From positions 24,497,001 through 24,561,000 of the forward strand of contig JAZBQD010000027.1 of NCBI GenBank assembly GCA_036583965.1: a DNA stretch of 64,000 bases, in the 5' to 3' direction. The notes below the pieces were generated by a model that was not told where the DNA came from, ran no database searches, and saw nothing but the letters and a program-made list of their open reading frames with translations. How positions within the stretch are numbered: the first letter of the stretch is position 1; every line of letters starts with the position of its first letter. Source of the stretch: Prunella strophiata. Taxonomy: Eukaryota; Chordata; Aves; Passeriformes; Prunellidae. A program made the translations under genes and the position numbers. Positions 1 through 13,000 of the stretch are shown here, piece after piece.

Positions 1-1011
1 TCCCTGCAGAGGTGCTCTGATTTGTATTCATCTGTGTTTCCATTAAAACTTGTGTAATGAGATAATTTGACTTTTTTATACATCATGTCAAGCTCAGAGC
101 TGACATTCAGCTGTCAGTGAAGACAGAGGCACTGGCTGTGACAGCAGCGGATATGGATGAGCAGTATATTTTGCATTAAAATTATTTGTTGGAAGGATTA
201 TCTTTATCAGTTGTCTGGAGATGGGAGGGATTTTCACTGGACAGCACGAGGTGCAGTGTCAGGTACAAGTTTGTGGCTGGGTGTGACTCTGTGACAGAGC
301 CTTTCAGCAATGACAAATGGAGAGGATCTTTAAACCTCACTGCCCCCATGAATTGTCACTCCCCCATGAGTGTTTAATAGCTGCACACTCACAGTGTCTA
401 ATAATACTGTTTGCATTTAAGTTTATGATAATGGGGGGACACACACATTGTATTGGAGGTATTTTTTCACTTCTTCAGTGGCTAAAATTGTTGGCCTTTG
501 GCTCAAAGCTTTGAAACACAAGCCTTGCTGCAGCTGCCAAGAAAAGCACTTTATTTCACATCTTAGAGGTGAAATAATACACAGGTGCCAGCAAAGTAAA
601 TTGCATGGGATTCCCTTGGTCAGTGATGTTTTGTTTTGGGAGTGATGAGTGGTAATGGGATGACTATAAAGACTTGATTGGGCATCTTGGGTGACTGGAG
701 CAGAGTTCTGGCATTTTCAGTGCTCTTCTGTTAGTGAATACAAATACAGGCTACAGGAAAGGCATCAGTCTTTTATGTGAAATAGACATTGAGCTAAGTG
801 AATTTCTTCATCTTTCTTTTAACTTTCCCTTGCTTACAAAAAAAGATGTAATGGGGGGAGGGAAAGGAGCTTTAAAAATGAGACCCCAGTCTGTGACTGC
901 TCAGTTGTGTTTTTCTTAGGAGCATTTTCAGTATTTCAGATCTCCTCTACTGAAGCACCAGCTCTAGGAACATGCATGAAAGAAGCATTGGAGTAAAGGA
1001 ATTCCTTCCAC

Positions 1012-1031
1012 TTTTTTTTTTTTTTTTTTTT
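1012..1031. repeat. poly(T) tract, 20 T
   Basis: An uninterrupted run of about 20 T inside RNF2 intron 1. It is a simple homopolymer and its length is likely to be unreliable in the assembly. Confidence 0.9.
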
Positions 1032-4000
1032 CCCCTAAATACCTTTTACCTGTTTTTGTGTGAATAGGTCAGCAGTTTAATAATGATGCAGGCAGAGAGT
1101 GAAGAGGTTGGTGAAGAGATGCTGTTGAGCCTCAGCTTGCTTCTGCTTGGTTTTCTGTTGATTCAAATAACTGGCTGTCAGAGCTGACCTTAAATTCGTA
1201 ATTTTCAAAGGAATGACAGCATTTGGTATTGTGGAGCTGTTTAGACTTGTTGCAGTGGAGAAATACTTTAGGAATTACCCCTGTCTGCTTTCCCCCCCAC
1301 TTGTGGATCCTGGAGCTCTCTTGCAGACAGCAGGGAGTTAGCAGTAGTGTTCTGCTAACTAATTAAAATCTAATCATTCTTTACTCTTCACCTCTTGGGG
1401 ATAACATTGCACTGTTTTGTGTAAGTATTGGTTTAAACTGTGTTAGGTGTTGCTCCTGTAGTGCTGTTTACAAAATGGACAGTCTTACTTGTGAGGGAGT
1501 CCTTGAAACACAAATTGTTCTTTGCTGTTGCCCGACTGTAGGTGAGAGCTGCCTGCTTGCCAAATTCACTGTTTTGCTTTTATATATTTATTGCAGCTAT
1601 TAAGTCAATCAGACATAAAATTGCTTGAGTCTTTTTGTCTCTCAAGTGTTGTGGGGGAGTTTATTTTCTGTTTGTTAATAACCAAGCTGTCTTTTTGTTC
1701 TCGTCAAGAAAATTCTATCACTGTTGGTTGTGCCTTCACTGCCAAGTGGGAGAGAAATCCTTGTGGCTCTCTAACATAGCTCTTGGAAGGAGCCTGGAAT
1801 CCTGCACATACCTCTGGCAGAACCAGTCACAGCATTTGTGAAGATGCAAAAGATTCTGAATTGTAGTGCATGGATGTTCATAGAAGTTTTGTTAAAATGT
1901 ACAAAAAATTTAAAGGCCACAACAGAGGTACTGAAATGATTAAACTTCACCTTACTGATTGAAGTGCTCAGCTCTTGCTTTTGGCAGCTGTTACTTCAAG
2001 GACACAGCAAGACAGTAGTTAGCCTCAAAAAAATGTGCCAGCAGAGCAGGGCAAGGAAAAATTAAAAGCTAAATCTCATTAAAAATATCCTAAGGCAACA
2101 CATATCATGAGTTGTTTGTACAATTTAGTTGCTGTGACGGATTCAACTTTCTGCAGTTTGAAGCTTTACTTTTGTTTGCTCCCAAAAGTTTTCAGTCCTT
2201 TATCCCTCCTGTTCTGATCTGATACAGCACTGAAATGAATTTTAGAAAGGAACTTTGGCTTTTCTCCTTCCCAGCTGGTTATTAAATCTGAAGTCCAAGG
2301 TTAATTTAAGAGATAAAGAACTTCGTTTTTGAAACTCACCTGGGTAGTCACACACATACTGTACAAGTAGCATTGCTTCATAATATGAGAAACTTGGCAT
2401 AAAATTTAACAAGTGGCAGATAAAATCACAATTCTACTCACTCCCTCAGAGTTCTGCTTAATATTGTTGCTTCACAGGGCTAAATTATAGCTTGGTTATG
2501 GCTGTTTTCCTTTTTCTATGAATTCTTGGCAAACGTCTTTGGCACATTTGAGGTCAAGTGTTTGCCTGATCTATTGACCCATGAAAACAGTGAAAAGTTG
2601 CTGTTCCTGTAACAGTTTTGGGTTTTGTTTCTACTCCTGGCAGAAAGCATTAATGTTGTAACATATTTTAGTACTACTTTGGACGAGGATACAGGTGATG
2701 TGAAAGGCTGAGTTCCAGGATTTGAGCTCTCATGATTAAAATAATTTTACTGCCTGATGCATTAGAACAGAGGGCAGTATTTGCTTTTGTGTGTGCATGT
2801 CTGTCTGTGTTTTACAAAAACCTGAAAAGTTTTCAAATAAATCCTTCAAGATTAAAAAAAGTCTAAGCTTTGTGATTTAGGAATAACCTGGATTTGACAT
2901 GTGATGAGTTTGAGCAGGTGAATTCTGGACTCCTTAGAGGCAACTGATGATATAGATAGTTCTCTGGAAATGTCATGGTATTTTTATGTATTCCAGTTTT
3001 TCTAGCTGAGGAGATGTCTTGGAGAATAGGATACAGAAATACAGAACTGCGAGTGAGGAGCTGACACTGAGGACTGAAGGTTATTGACAGGAATGGAGTG
3101 ATCTGGGAGGTGGTGTGAAAAGGCCAGATGCATACAGAGTTAGAATAAACTGAAATTTGAGCCTCAGATCCTCAGGAGGGATGTACCTGGGCTCAGGGTG
3201 CTTAAATGCTGCTGTACTTTCCTGCTATGAATATACAGAGAAGCACCAACCTAAAATCAACCACATCTTTGTGTCATGTCCAGAAGTACGTGGCTGTTCC
3301 CAACACTCATAAAACAGCCTGGAGTTTGATCAACAGTTTAATTTGGTACTTTATTTTCCCCTGTTGCCCTTGACATCTAACCCAGGAGGATTATCTCCCT
3401 GTGGACACTTCTATCAGCATGGGATTTATGGAGCCCTTCCAGAGGTGGCCAGATGCACAGCAGATGGTTTGTGTGAGGTCACACTCCAGTGTCTCCAGGC
3501 CAGGAGCAGCAGCTTGACAGCCAGATTGGAAATGCTGCCCAGCTCCATGGATTGATCCATCTCAGGGGCCAGGGAATTGTGAGTGGCTGTTAGCTGGAAG
3601 ATTCCATATCTCAAAGGCAAAACACTTTCTTGCAGCCAAGAAGCTGTAAAAGACCACGTGCTTCCAATTATTGCTTTATATCTAGCTCATGGTGGTAGCC
3701 CACAGCACCTCAATTTTAAATGGGTTTTGGTGCCTGTAACAGTTGATCTGATGGATACCAGGTCAGACCTTATCTCTTGGATGTCTGCAAGGCTGGCAAC
3801 TTGAACCTTGCATGTGGAGCTGCCCTACAGAGCCAGTGTGCTTTGATTGCAACTCTGAACATCAGTCCCTGAGGCTGGATTTGGTGTCAGTGTAGATCAG
3901 GTGTGATTGTGTCAAGAGAAGATGACTGTGCATGGCTCATAGAATATTGAATTCAGTTTGCAAATAGCAGTGAAGACCTTCTGGTAAGGGATGTTGTGAT

Positions 4001-4330
4001 GTTGAAGGTGATTTGGGAAGCCAAGACCTGATTGCTGAATGAACTAAACCCAATTCAGTAGGACCTTCCTCTCTTGAGTTTAGCCCCTTCAGAGATCAGG
4101 GTATAGCTAGAGTAAGTGCAGTATAAACTCAGCAAGGGACAGTTTGAGGAGTGGTGACAGTAAGGAGGGATGGGAGGCACAGGTGAGGTGACATCCTTGT
4201 TCAGGATCACTGAGGAGGGATTTCCAGAGCAGGGAACTAAAGGAGCTCCAGGCCAGAACCTGATTTGGCTGTTTCCTGGGGGATTTTTGATCCAGAGAGG
4301 AACATAACTTCAGAACTAATATTAAACATA

Positions 4331-4372
4331 CTAGATTATAATCTAGGACCAGTTGTCCTAGATTACAACTGG
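4331..4372. repeat. Nested palindrome and inverted repeat
   Basis: A perfect 16-bp palindrome, CTAGATTATAATCTAG (4331-4346), is followed at once by an inverted repeat with 8-bp arms, CCAGTTGT (4349-4356) and ACAACTGG (4365-4372), around an 8-bp loop that repeats part of the first palindrome. No function is assigned. Confidence 0.8.
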
Positions 4373-4446
4373 ATGTAAAACTATCTGAACTGCCAGGGAA
4401 GTGCAGGGAAGATTAATTCCTTCAAATAGTGTCTTCCAGGTTGTGT

Positions 4447-4447
<1 letters not shown>

Positions 4448-4478
<31 letters not shown>
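4448..4478. repeat. poly(T) tract, 31 T
   Basis: An uninterrupted run of about 31 T in RNF2 intron 1. No retroposed sequence is recognisable beside it, so it is called only as a simple repeat; true length is uncertain. Confidence 0.9.
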
Positions 4479-4484
<6 letters not shown>

Positions 4485-5956
4485 AACTCTAAGCCAATAA
4501 GTAAAACCAGAAAAAAACCTTAAATTTCGGAATGCTTTAATTGAATAATTTGAAAGGAGTGATTGAATTTAGAACTCTGTGAAAACGTGCAGTTTGTTCC
4601 CAATACTAGTCATAGTGTGAGAGAGAGTAAAACTTAAAGCTCTAAACCTGTTAAACTTTCAAGTTACTGCACTATGAATACCTGTTTTTAAAGGAATTAA
4701 TCCTTGGGAAGAAAAACCCAAAATGGTTGATGGTGCTGTTGAATTTGGCACACTGAATAGAGGTCTAACTGTCTTACTGTTTTAAGTCTAAATATTTACC
4801 TTTTACAGCTTGGAACAGAAATCAGTTATTTCTAAGATTTTAATACTCTCTAAAAATGTGTGTAATCAGACCCTGATGCATTTTTTTCCCTCATAAGTGT
4901 TTTTTCATGAAAGTATCACAGAAAGTGGAATGGGGGTTGTGTGGTTATGGTCACACCTGAGCTGGGTTTGTGGGTTCTCTCTCCAGCTGCTTGGTACCAT
5001 TCCAGCCTTTCTCTGATCTCAGGCTGTGCTGACACAACCACACTGCAGATGCTCTTTAGCCTTTGCCTGGGCTAAAACAGGCCCTGGAAGGCATTTTGGA
5101 ACATAATCCAGGTTGTGAGGGATCCCTGATGGCATCCCCTGCTCCCTGGTTAAAGCAGGACCACCATCAAGGTTAATGCTGGGCTAGAGCTCAGGAAATG
5201 TTACATATTCAGAACTGACACATTTTGCAGCAATAGGACTAAGGAGCTGTTGCTCACTGGTGGATCTGAGGGAGCAGAGAAATGATGGTGCTGAGCTCCT
5301 CCTTTGGCTGCCCACAGGTCTGACTGGTCTGCTCCAAGTGCTATCAGCTGGATTTTATTTTTACTGGACAGTTTCAGGAGTGGGATATCCAAATGCTCAC
5401 CCTACTTCAGTCATGACTATGTTGAGTAAATAGTTAAGTATATTTCAGTGTAAGAGGTTGTGAAGTGGGTGTGGTGTGTGACAAGTGTGGGTATTGGTCT
5501 GCTGAAGTTTTTTGTGCAGGCACATTTGGAAGAAGGACATGCCAGCATAAATTCTGCAGTCAGTGAGCAGGCAGGAGATCCAAGGGCCTTTCAGACAGGG
5601 TGTTCCTTACTGCTGTTTTTTCCTGTATCTGTCTGTTTTCCAGCATTTCATGAACAAGACTTACTTTCTTAAATTTTTAAATCCTAACTGGTTTTCTTCA
5701 AATTGGTTGAGATGTAATAATGTTGGTTTATCAGTCAGCTCTGGCTTTGATAGTGACAGATGTGTGCACCCTGTAATTATGGAGTTGGTGCTTAGGGTTT
5801 TTGCTGTGCCTGAAGACTGAGTCACTCTGAAGGGTTGCAGGGGTCTATATAATATTGATTAAGGTGGTTTTCTTAATGATTGACAAGAATGGCCCTCTGG
5901 CCACAGGATTAATCCAAACAACTACTACTTGTTGATGGCTCTGAGAGAGAGAGGTT

Positions 5957-6203
5957 TGGTCTGCCAGAGGGCAGGGTTAGGTGGGATATTGGGAAAAAAT
6001 TTCTGCCTGTGAGGGTGGGGAGGCCCTGGCAGAGATTACTCAGAGAAGCTGTGGCTGCCCCATCCCCTGGGAATGTCCAAGGCCAGGCTGGACAGGGCCT
6101 GGAGCACCCTGGGCTAGTGGAAGGTGTCCCTGCTCATGGCAGGGGGTTGAAACTGGAGGATCATTAAGATCCCTTCCAATCCAAATTGTTTTGTGGTTCT
6201 ATA
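5957..6203 (+). mobile_element. CR1 LINE 3' fragment
   Basis: Reads in sense orientation through the CR1 3' region: the GGATATTGGGAA block, GAGGGTGGGGAGGCCCTGG, the AGAAGCTGTGGCTGCC block, GGTGTCCCTG and a degenerate terminal TTCTAT. It is 5'-truncated, non-coding and lies in RNF2 intron 1. Confidence 0.85.
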
Positions 6204-7654
6204 AATGTAGTTTCACCCCAGTTAGCCTGTTGTTGTGTGACTGGTTGCTTTCCTCTTATATCCAGAGGGAGCAGACAAGTCATAAAGGTAAAAAGATGAT
6301 AAAAAGTCTAAGGTTGTGGTGTGTTAGAAGTTTTTTCAAGAAAGGCTCATGGGGGTGTCTGACTTCACGTTGTTCCTGGTGCTCACACGTGTGACCTGTG
6401 AAGAAGCAATCTCACCTTTGTTATAAAGTGGAAAAGATGTGAAATGTTGAACAGGTGAAAATTGGGTATTGTTGAGGTGAAATCTGTCTCATACTGTGAG
6501 CTGGGAAAATGAGTGTGAGAAACCTGTAATGTAAGGCTTTTTTGGAAAAACAATGCCAAAAGGAATGCAGAAGAAGAGTGAACTATGCCAGTGATGTTAA
6601 GAATGTGAAATTTCACTGGACTACATTTCCAGACAGAAGAACAAATGTGAGGTTTGACATTTTTTCTCTATCTTCTGTCCCTTTGCCAGAAGTAGTTAAT
6701 AAAAAGTCTATTGTACTGTCGGTCTAGAAACTTTACAGTTCATACTTTTCCCTCTGAACACAGTGTCAAGAACAGGAAGATAATCTTCCTTCAGCCCATG
6801 AAAACTTCCTACTTCTGTAGCTCTAGAAACAATCAGCCAGTGTGACCTGAGCCATGCATGATTTCCTCCTTCAAATCTGGTAGCAGTGGACTGTCCTAAA
6901 AGGAAACTGAGGAATCAGCTAAATGTAGAGGTGTTCCTCACCTCACTTCCCCAAACAAACAGATAATGTCATTCATTGATGCAACATCTGAAGTGATGGC
7001 TTGCTGGTTTTGGTTTTGTGACTGCTGGTTGGTACTTGGTGGCTGTTCCATGGTCAGTGCAATCCTGGGTCAAAATGCCTCCCCTGACTGTGGGATGGAT
7101 GTTTGATCCTGGTGCCAGCTGTGGATGTTGCTGGGTTAGATTTCAGCAGTGTGAGGAAACACAATCCAGTCTGAGAGCCACCAGTGCCAGAGGGAAGAGA
7201 AGCCAGGCCTCGTTCACATGCATTTTTCAGGAGTGATATAGATATGGAAATTGTAGGGGATCAGGGGAAAAGCTGAGCAGGCTTACTTACTGATCATCAA
7301 GAAGAGTAAAAACTCCACGGAGAATAATTTGTTTTTGTTGTTGATCCAGCATGCTTGAATTGACCATGTTTCCTCAGATTTCCCTTGCCAGAGGCAGAGG
7401 AGGTGTTTGGTAGTGACAGGATGGGCTGTGTGGATCTCTGCAGCTTTCTGCTGGCTTTAAGGCCACTGTTTTTCCTCTTAAAATTTGAAAGTACTATCAC
7501 TGCAGCCCTTAGGGTGAGAGTGAAGCACTTGGCATCTCAGATGAGAAGGATTTTGAGTAAAGCTGCTGAGTTACTCATCAAGACAGCTGTACAGAGTCCT
7601 GTGCAGTGTAGCCTCGGGCTTGTAGGCCTGGCTGCAGGATAAATTCCACACTGA

Positions 7655-7828
7655 CTGAGCCTGGAAAAGACCTCTAAGATCATCAAGTCCAAGCTGTGCC
7701 AGATCCCCACCGTGTCACCACCACCAGAGCACTGAGTGCCACGTCCAGGCCTTCCTTGGACACCCCCAGGGATGGGGACTCCAACCCCCCTGGGCAGTGC
7801 CTGACCACCCTTCCCAGGGAGAAATGCT
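7655..7828 (-). mobile_element. CR1 LINE fragment, antisense
   Basis: Antisense CR1 of a different subfamily from the one at 5957. It shows GGAAAAGACCTCTAAGATCA, then GCACTGAGTGCCACGTCCAGG and GGGCAGTGCCTGACCACCC. A very similar fragment lies at 35478. It is 5'-truncated. Confidence 0.75.
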
Positions 7829-8579
7829 GGTGTTCATGTGTGCAATGGATGGGTTTGGTGATGGCCTGGCCCCCAGAGCTGCTGTTCTGTGTCAGCACAT
7901 GGGTTCAGCTGAGGAATTACCTGTACACACAGGGGATACTGCGATGAGCTCTTCACTCACTCAGGTGTGGAGAGCAGGCTCCTGTGTAGGACAGGCTGGA
8001 TCCTCTGGGGCTCTGCTGCCTTGGTCTGTGTGCTCCAGCAGGTTTGGGCAGGGGTTGTGATTAGCAGCTACATGAATTTCTTTCAGCAGCTGAAATGATG
8101 GTGAATTGAATGTGCCAGCTTTAAAAGCACACAGGAGTGGTATCCAGTGCAGACACAGAATGATGTTTGGACTCTGTTAGAACAACATAAAAAAAAATCC
8201 TTATCCTGGAGCACTTAGCTTCCTGTACACCTGGAATTGCCTTAAATATTAGTGGAAATTATAACACAGAGAAACATTCTTTCCTTTCTTAGCTGAGATG
8301 TGTCACTTAATACTCATTAAATTCATACCACTGAATAAGTGAAATAAAACACTGACAGGACAGCCCAGTGCTTCAGTCTGCAGCTGGGGCTCTCATCTCT
8401 GCTGGGCTGGTGAGGTCCTAACTGGCCATGGGATTTCTCTGGTCCCCACAGAGGAACATGTCTCTTGTGACAAGTAAACTGTGGTTTTAGGGCATGATAT
8501 TTACACAGTAAAATTGGAGTTGGAGATGGACTCTGAGAGAATTGGAGTGACAGAAAAAGGGGGAAGGGCTTCAGACTGA

Positions 8580-8825
8580 CAGAGGGTATGTTTGCATTGG
8601 ATATTGGAAGGAATTCTTCCCTGTGAGGGTGGGCAGGCCCTGGCACAGGGTGCCCAGAGAAGCTGTGGCTGCCCCTGGATCCCTGCAAGTGTCCAAGGCC
8701 AGGCTGGATGGGACTTGGAGCAACCTGGGCTAGTGGGAGGTGTCCCTGCCCATGGCAGGGGGTTGGAACTGGATGATCTTAAAGCTCCCTTCAAACCCAA
8801 AGTATTCCAGGATTCTGTGATTCTA
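8580..8825 (+). mobile_element. CR1 LINE 3' fragment
   Basis: Well-preserved sense CR1 tail with the TTGGATATTGGAAGGAATTC block, GAGGGTGGGCAGGCCCTGG, CCATGGCAGGGGGTTGGAAC and the terminal ATTCTGTGATTCTA 8-mer repeat that marks the CR1 3' end. Confidence 0.88.
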
Positions 8826-10004
8826 CTTAATAGATATAATAGTGGATGTGGCTGTTTGATGTGAGGGTTTTTTTCCTTCCTTCCTCAAAAAGAAGGAAAA
8901 TACCAAGTGAGAAAACTCTGATTTCTGTGCCTGGATGAAAGTAGATCTAATACTCTGCACAGCTTATCTTGCTTTTCCCTTCACAATTAATTAAAGCTTA
9001 TATAGTAACCTTGTTCTCCAGGAGAGTTTGGGCCTTTTCATAAAGAACTTAATGAGTTGGAAAATAGATTATAATGTATGTGGTAGATGCCAATAGAAAA
9101 TGCATTTGGCTGCTGAATTGAAGGGTTGGAAACCCAGATTTAAAGCAGGAATAAAAGCACTTCTACTTCTTCCACCTATAAAATGGTCTGCAACTGCAGT
9201 CTTGCCACTTACATAGTTGCAATTATTTTTTTAAACATACCACTCTCTGGGATAAGTTTTTCCTGCTCAAGGCAGGCATTTCTGGAGTCATGGGAAGCAA
9301 TGCATCTCTCCCCCAGTATAAATGTATTTTCTGTTCAGAAACATAATTTTTTTTGTCACTTTGCAGACTTTTTCACATCTGCAGTGACTCTGAGTGGTAA
9401 TTTTGCCTCATCTCATGCAATAATACTAAAATTTTGATGGACCAGCAGTGCAGTTTCTCTGGATTTTTTAAATCATCATTCAAATTATGCAGTGACTGGG
9501 TTTCTCTTGATCTTTCAGTATCCTTCAAACTTCTGATGGGAAAGCCCATGGGATGTGTTTTGAAGAAGGGAAAGCCCTCATGGTGTGCTCCAGTGAGCAC
9601 GTCTGACTGGTGTGCTGTGCCCTGTCTCATTTTGCCTCTTCCCCTCAGTGAAGGAAGCAGACCCTGCTTGACCCATGTGCATGTTTGGAAGTGGATGTTT
9701 GAGGGATATTTTCCACATCAGGTGGCATTTGTGGCCCATGTTCTCTGGCCTTCAGTTCTGTGTCACTTTTGTTTAACAACTGAATTGATTTTTGCCAAGT
9801 GTTCACGGCTGAGCAGCTCCCCCAGTTCTGGAGTGGTGCAAGCAGGGGATTATCCTTGTGTGACACAGCAGAGCCTGGTACGTGGGGGGACGGGTGTTCC
9901 TGGAGCCTCTGCTGGGCTGGACACACGCTGCTGTGCCTTGGGAGGGGACAGGATCCTGAGCCACACTCACCTGAGTGCTCAGCCTGTGTCCCTTCTTCCC
10001 CCAG

Positions 10005-10093
10005 CCATGTCTCAGGCCGTGCAGACCAACGGGACGCAGCCTCTGAGCAAGACCTGGGAGCTCAGTCTGTACGAGCTGCAGAGAACACCCCAG
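10005..10093 (+). CDS. RNF2: RNF2 first coding exon (residues 1-29)
   Basis: The acceptor is a C/T tract ending CCAG at 10004. The ATG at 10007 is the only start consistent with the conserved N terminus [20 protein letters not shown]. The donor GTAACC follows CAG at 10093, phase 0. The two bases before ATG are the end of the 5' UTR. Confidence 0.93.
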
Positions 10094-13000
10094 GTAACCA
10101 CAGAGCTGTGGGACTGCTGGGCTTGGGAGGGACCTCTGCACATCCCCCAGCCCAGCCCCCTGCCCAGGCAGGGCCACCCAGAGCAGGTGACACAGGGACA
10201 CATCCAGGGGGGGCAGGGATGTCTCCACTCCCGGGCAGCTGTTCAGGGCTCTGCACCCTCCAAGGAAAGAATTTCTTCCTCGTGTTGAGGTGGAAGTTGT
10301 TGTCTTTTAGTTTGTGGCCATTGCTCCTCATCCTGGTTCCACTGAACAGAGTCTGGGACCATCCTCTGATACCCCTTGGAGATACTTATAGGATCCCCTC
10401 TCAGTCCTCTCTCCTCCAGACTGACCAGGCCCAAGTCCCACAGTCTCTCCTCATCAGAGAGATGCTCCAGACCCCTCATCAGCTTCATGGCCTCCCCTGG
10501 ACCCTCTCCAGCAGCTCCTTGTGTTCATTGTGTGTTGCAGGGCTGGCAGCACTGGGGTTTTGTGTGCTGGATGTGTTTGTGTGTCGTGTCTCTTTGCTGT
10601 GCTCCCTTGGGTAAAACACGCTGTCTCCATGAGGAAGGGACTCAATCCCAGGAAAGAACCTTTCCCTTCTTTGCTGCCAGGAAGCCATCACAGATGGCCT
10701 GGAGATTGTGGTGTCCCCCCGGAGCCTGCACAGCGAGCTCATGTGTCCCATCTGCCTGGACATGCTCAAGAACACCATGACCACCAAGGAGTGTCTGCAT
10801 CGCTTCTGCGCCGACTGCATCATCACTGCCCTCCGGAGCGGGTACGTGAGCACTGCCAGGGACACTGCCAGGGAACAGGGAGGGGACACTGCCAGGGAAC
10901 AAGCAGGGAACATGGCCAGGGCACAGGGCGGGGGACAGGGCGGGGGACACTGCCAGGGAATCAAGGGGGGCACTGCCAGGGAGGAGTCACTGCCAGGATG
11001 CGGTGGGGACGACACTGCCAAGGCATGTGGAGGGGACACTGCCAGGGCATGGGAATGGGACAGTGCCAAGGCACGGGGAGGGAGCACTGCCAAGGATGGG
11101 ACACTGCTGGGAAGAGGGATGGCACGCTGCCAGAGGACAAGAAGGGGATGCTGCCAGGGGTAGGGATGAACACTGTGGAGGAAAGAAGGCTTGGACAGTC
11201 CATCACACTTCAGGTGGAAGTCCCCTGTGCCCTGGGAGTTTCTGAATGTGTGTGAAAGCACACCTTTCAAATCCTGTTTTTCCATGTTCAGCCATCTCTG
11301 GAAGACAGATCAAATTGCTTCCTCATTAAAAAATAATTTCATAATTCTGTTTCTTGCAAGGAGTTGAAGTCCTTTTTTGTATTCTTTTCTTCCCTTAGAT
11401 CTAGTAATAGTAAACCAAAAATACACTTAACTGACAAAAAATGGGTTTAATTTCCCTTATTCTTCCTTTTCCTAATAACACATTTCAAATTATGTGGCCT
11501 TCAGCCATTTCAGATTATGTGTCCTGTGAGTGTTAGAAATCATGGAATCATAGAATCCCAGAATGGTTTGTCTTGGAAGGAACCTTAAAGCCCATCCAGT
11601 CCTACCCCTGCCATGGGCAGGGACACCTTCCACTAGCCCAGGTTGCTCCAAGCCCCATCCAGCCTGGCCCTGGACACTTGCAGGGACCCAGGGGCAGCCA
11701 CAGCTTCTCTGGACACCCTGTGCCAGGGCCTGCCCACCCTCACAGGGAAGAATTTCCTCCTAAGACTATGCCTCAGTATAATTTTCACTAGACATCCATT
11801 TTTTTCTGGATAAAAATCCATCCAGAAAATGAAGAGAAGAAGGGAACGTGGGACTTTTGACCTCTTCAGTCTCAATAGCTTGCTCAAACATACTTAAAAT
11901 AAAAGAGCAGCAGGGAGAGATACGTTTGGGAACTTTGTTTGAATATCTGCAACTGCCTGATCTGTCAAGAGGCAGAAGCCCCTTTCCAGATTTACTATAA
12001 ATACTGAGTCTTAGCAAGCACCTTGACCACGAGTGGAAGCAGCAGGGCAGAGTTTTGTTACTGCTGGAGAGTTAAGTGTTGTTTGCTTCCTTCTTGCCCG
12101 TGCCCAGGAACAAAGAATGTCCCACGTGTCGCAAAAAGCTCGTTTCCAAAAGATCCCTGCGGCCAGACCCCAATTTCGACGCTCTCATCAGTAAGATTTA
12201 CCCCAGCCGGGATGAGTACGAGGCTCATCAGGAGAGGGTGCTGGCCAGGATCAGCAAGCACAACAACCAGCAAGCCCTGAGTCACAGCATCGAGGAGGGA
12301 TTAAAGATTCAGGCTATGAACAGGTACATAATCGCCTCGTTTGCCTTTAGGCTAAAAATACAATGCCTGTCCTCGTGCCCTGTGGAGCTTGAGAATCTGC
12401 TCCTCTCTGATACCTGCCAAAACAATTTTTAACCTTTGGCAAAAGGATTTTTAACCTTTTGTCTACTATCAGAAATCTCTGTATCACTCCCTGTGATGTC
12501 TGTGGCAGCCTGATAGAAATATCAGTTTAGCTTTACCCAATTATGGCTGTCATGTCTTAGATAAGAAACTATAACACCAAAATGCTACCCTTACATGCCA
12601 ATAAATGCACAGAATACCAGGACTTGGGACTTAATTGTGACTTAATTCACAGGCTGGAATATGTGGTGTTTACACTGTGGTGAAATTCCAGATGTACATT
12701 TAAACCTAAGAGAGCCAGCTGGGAGAGAGGCATGATAAACCCAAACTTTGCATGATAAAGCATGGCGTGATTTAATAATTCTAATCATTATCATCAAATC
12801 TAATCTAATTTCATCCATGCTTGGATGAAAATGATGGTCTGCAATTGCCTGAAAAACAGCTGTGTGAAGTTAAAATAGTCTTAAAAAGGTGTTTGAGGGA
12901 CACTGAAAAAATGAATAGTTCTCTCTATGAGTGTCTTTTCCACAAAATAATTAATATTAGTAATTTTTTTAACTTTAAATCTCTCTGAAATGTTCAGTGC

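Larger units (their letters stand above)
1..10004 (+). other. RNF2: RNF2 intron 1 (3' part)
   Basis: No exon is recognisable in either strand up to the acceptor at 10003-10004. The sequence is AT-rich, lacks a CpG island and is broken by stops in all frames. In vertebrate RNF2 the first exon is non-coding and separated from the ATG exon by a long intron, so exon 1 is inferred to lie upstream of the window. The stretch holds three CR1 fragments, two long T tracts and a palindromic cluster, listed separately; otherwise I see nothing in it. Confidence 0.75.

Noticed and set aside
5981..6394. 137-aa open frame with repeated GCP/CPW-type residues
   Set aside because: It is translation of a CR1 3' tail; the same peptide-like pattern recurs at the other CR1 copies.
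9434..10614. Long plus-strand open frames of 284 and 271 aa
   Set aside because: They cross the RNF2 start exon out of frame and run into an antisense CR1; the true exon is 10005-10093.
10849..11165. CRISPR-like regularly spaced repeat
   Set aside because: Units are contiguous and variable in length with no unique spacers, in a vertebrate intron; it is a minisatellite.
10485..11285. 266-aa minus and 244-aa plus open frames
   Set aside because: Products of the RNF2 intron minisatellite and of the RING exon read in wrong frames.
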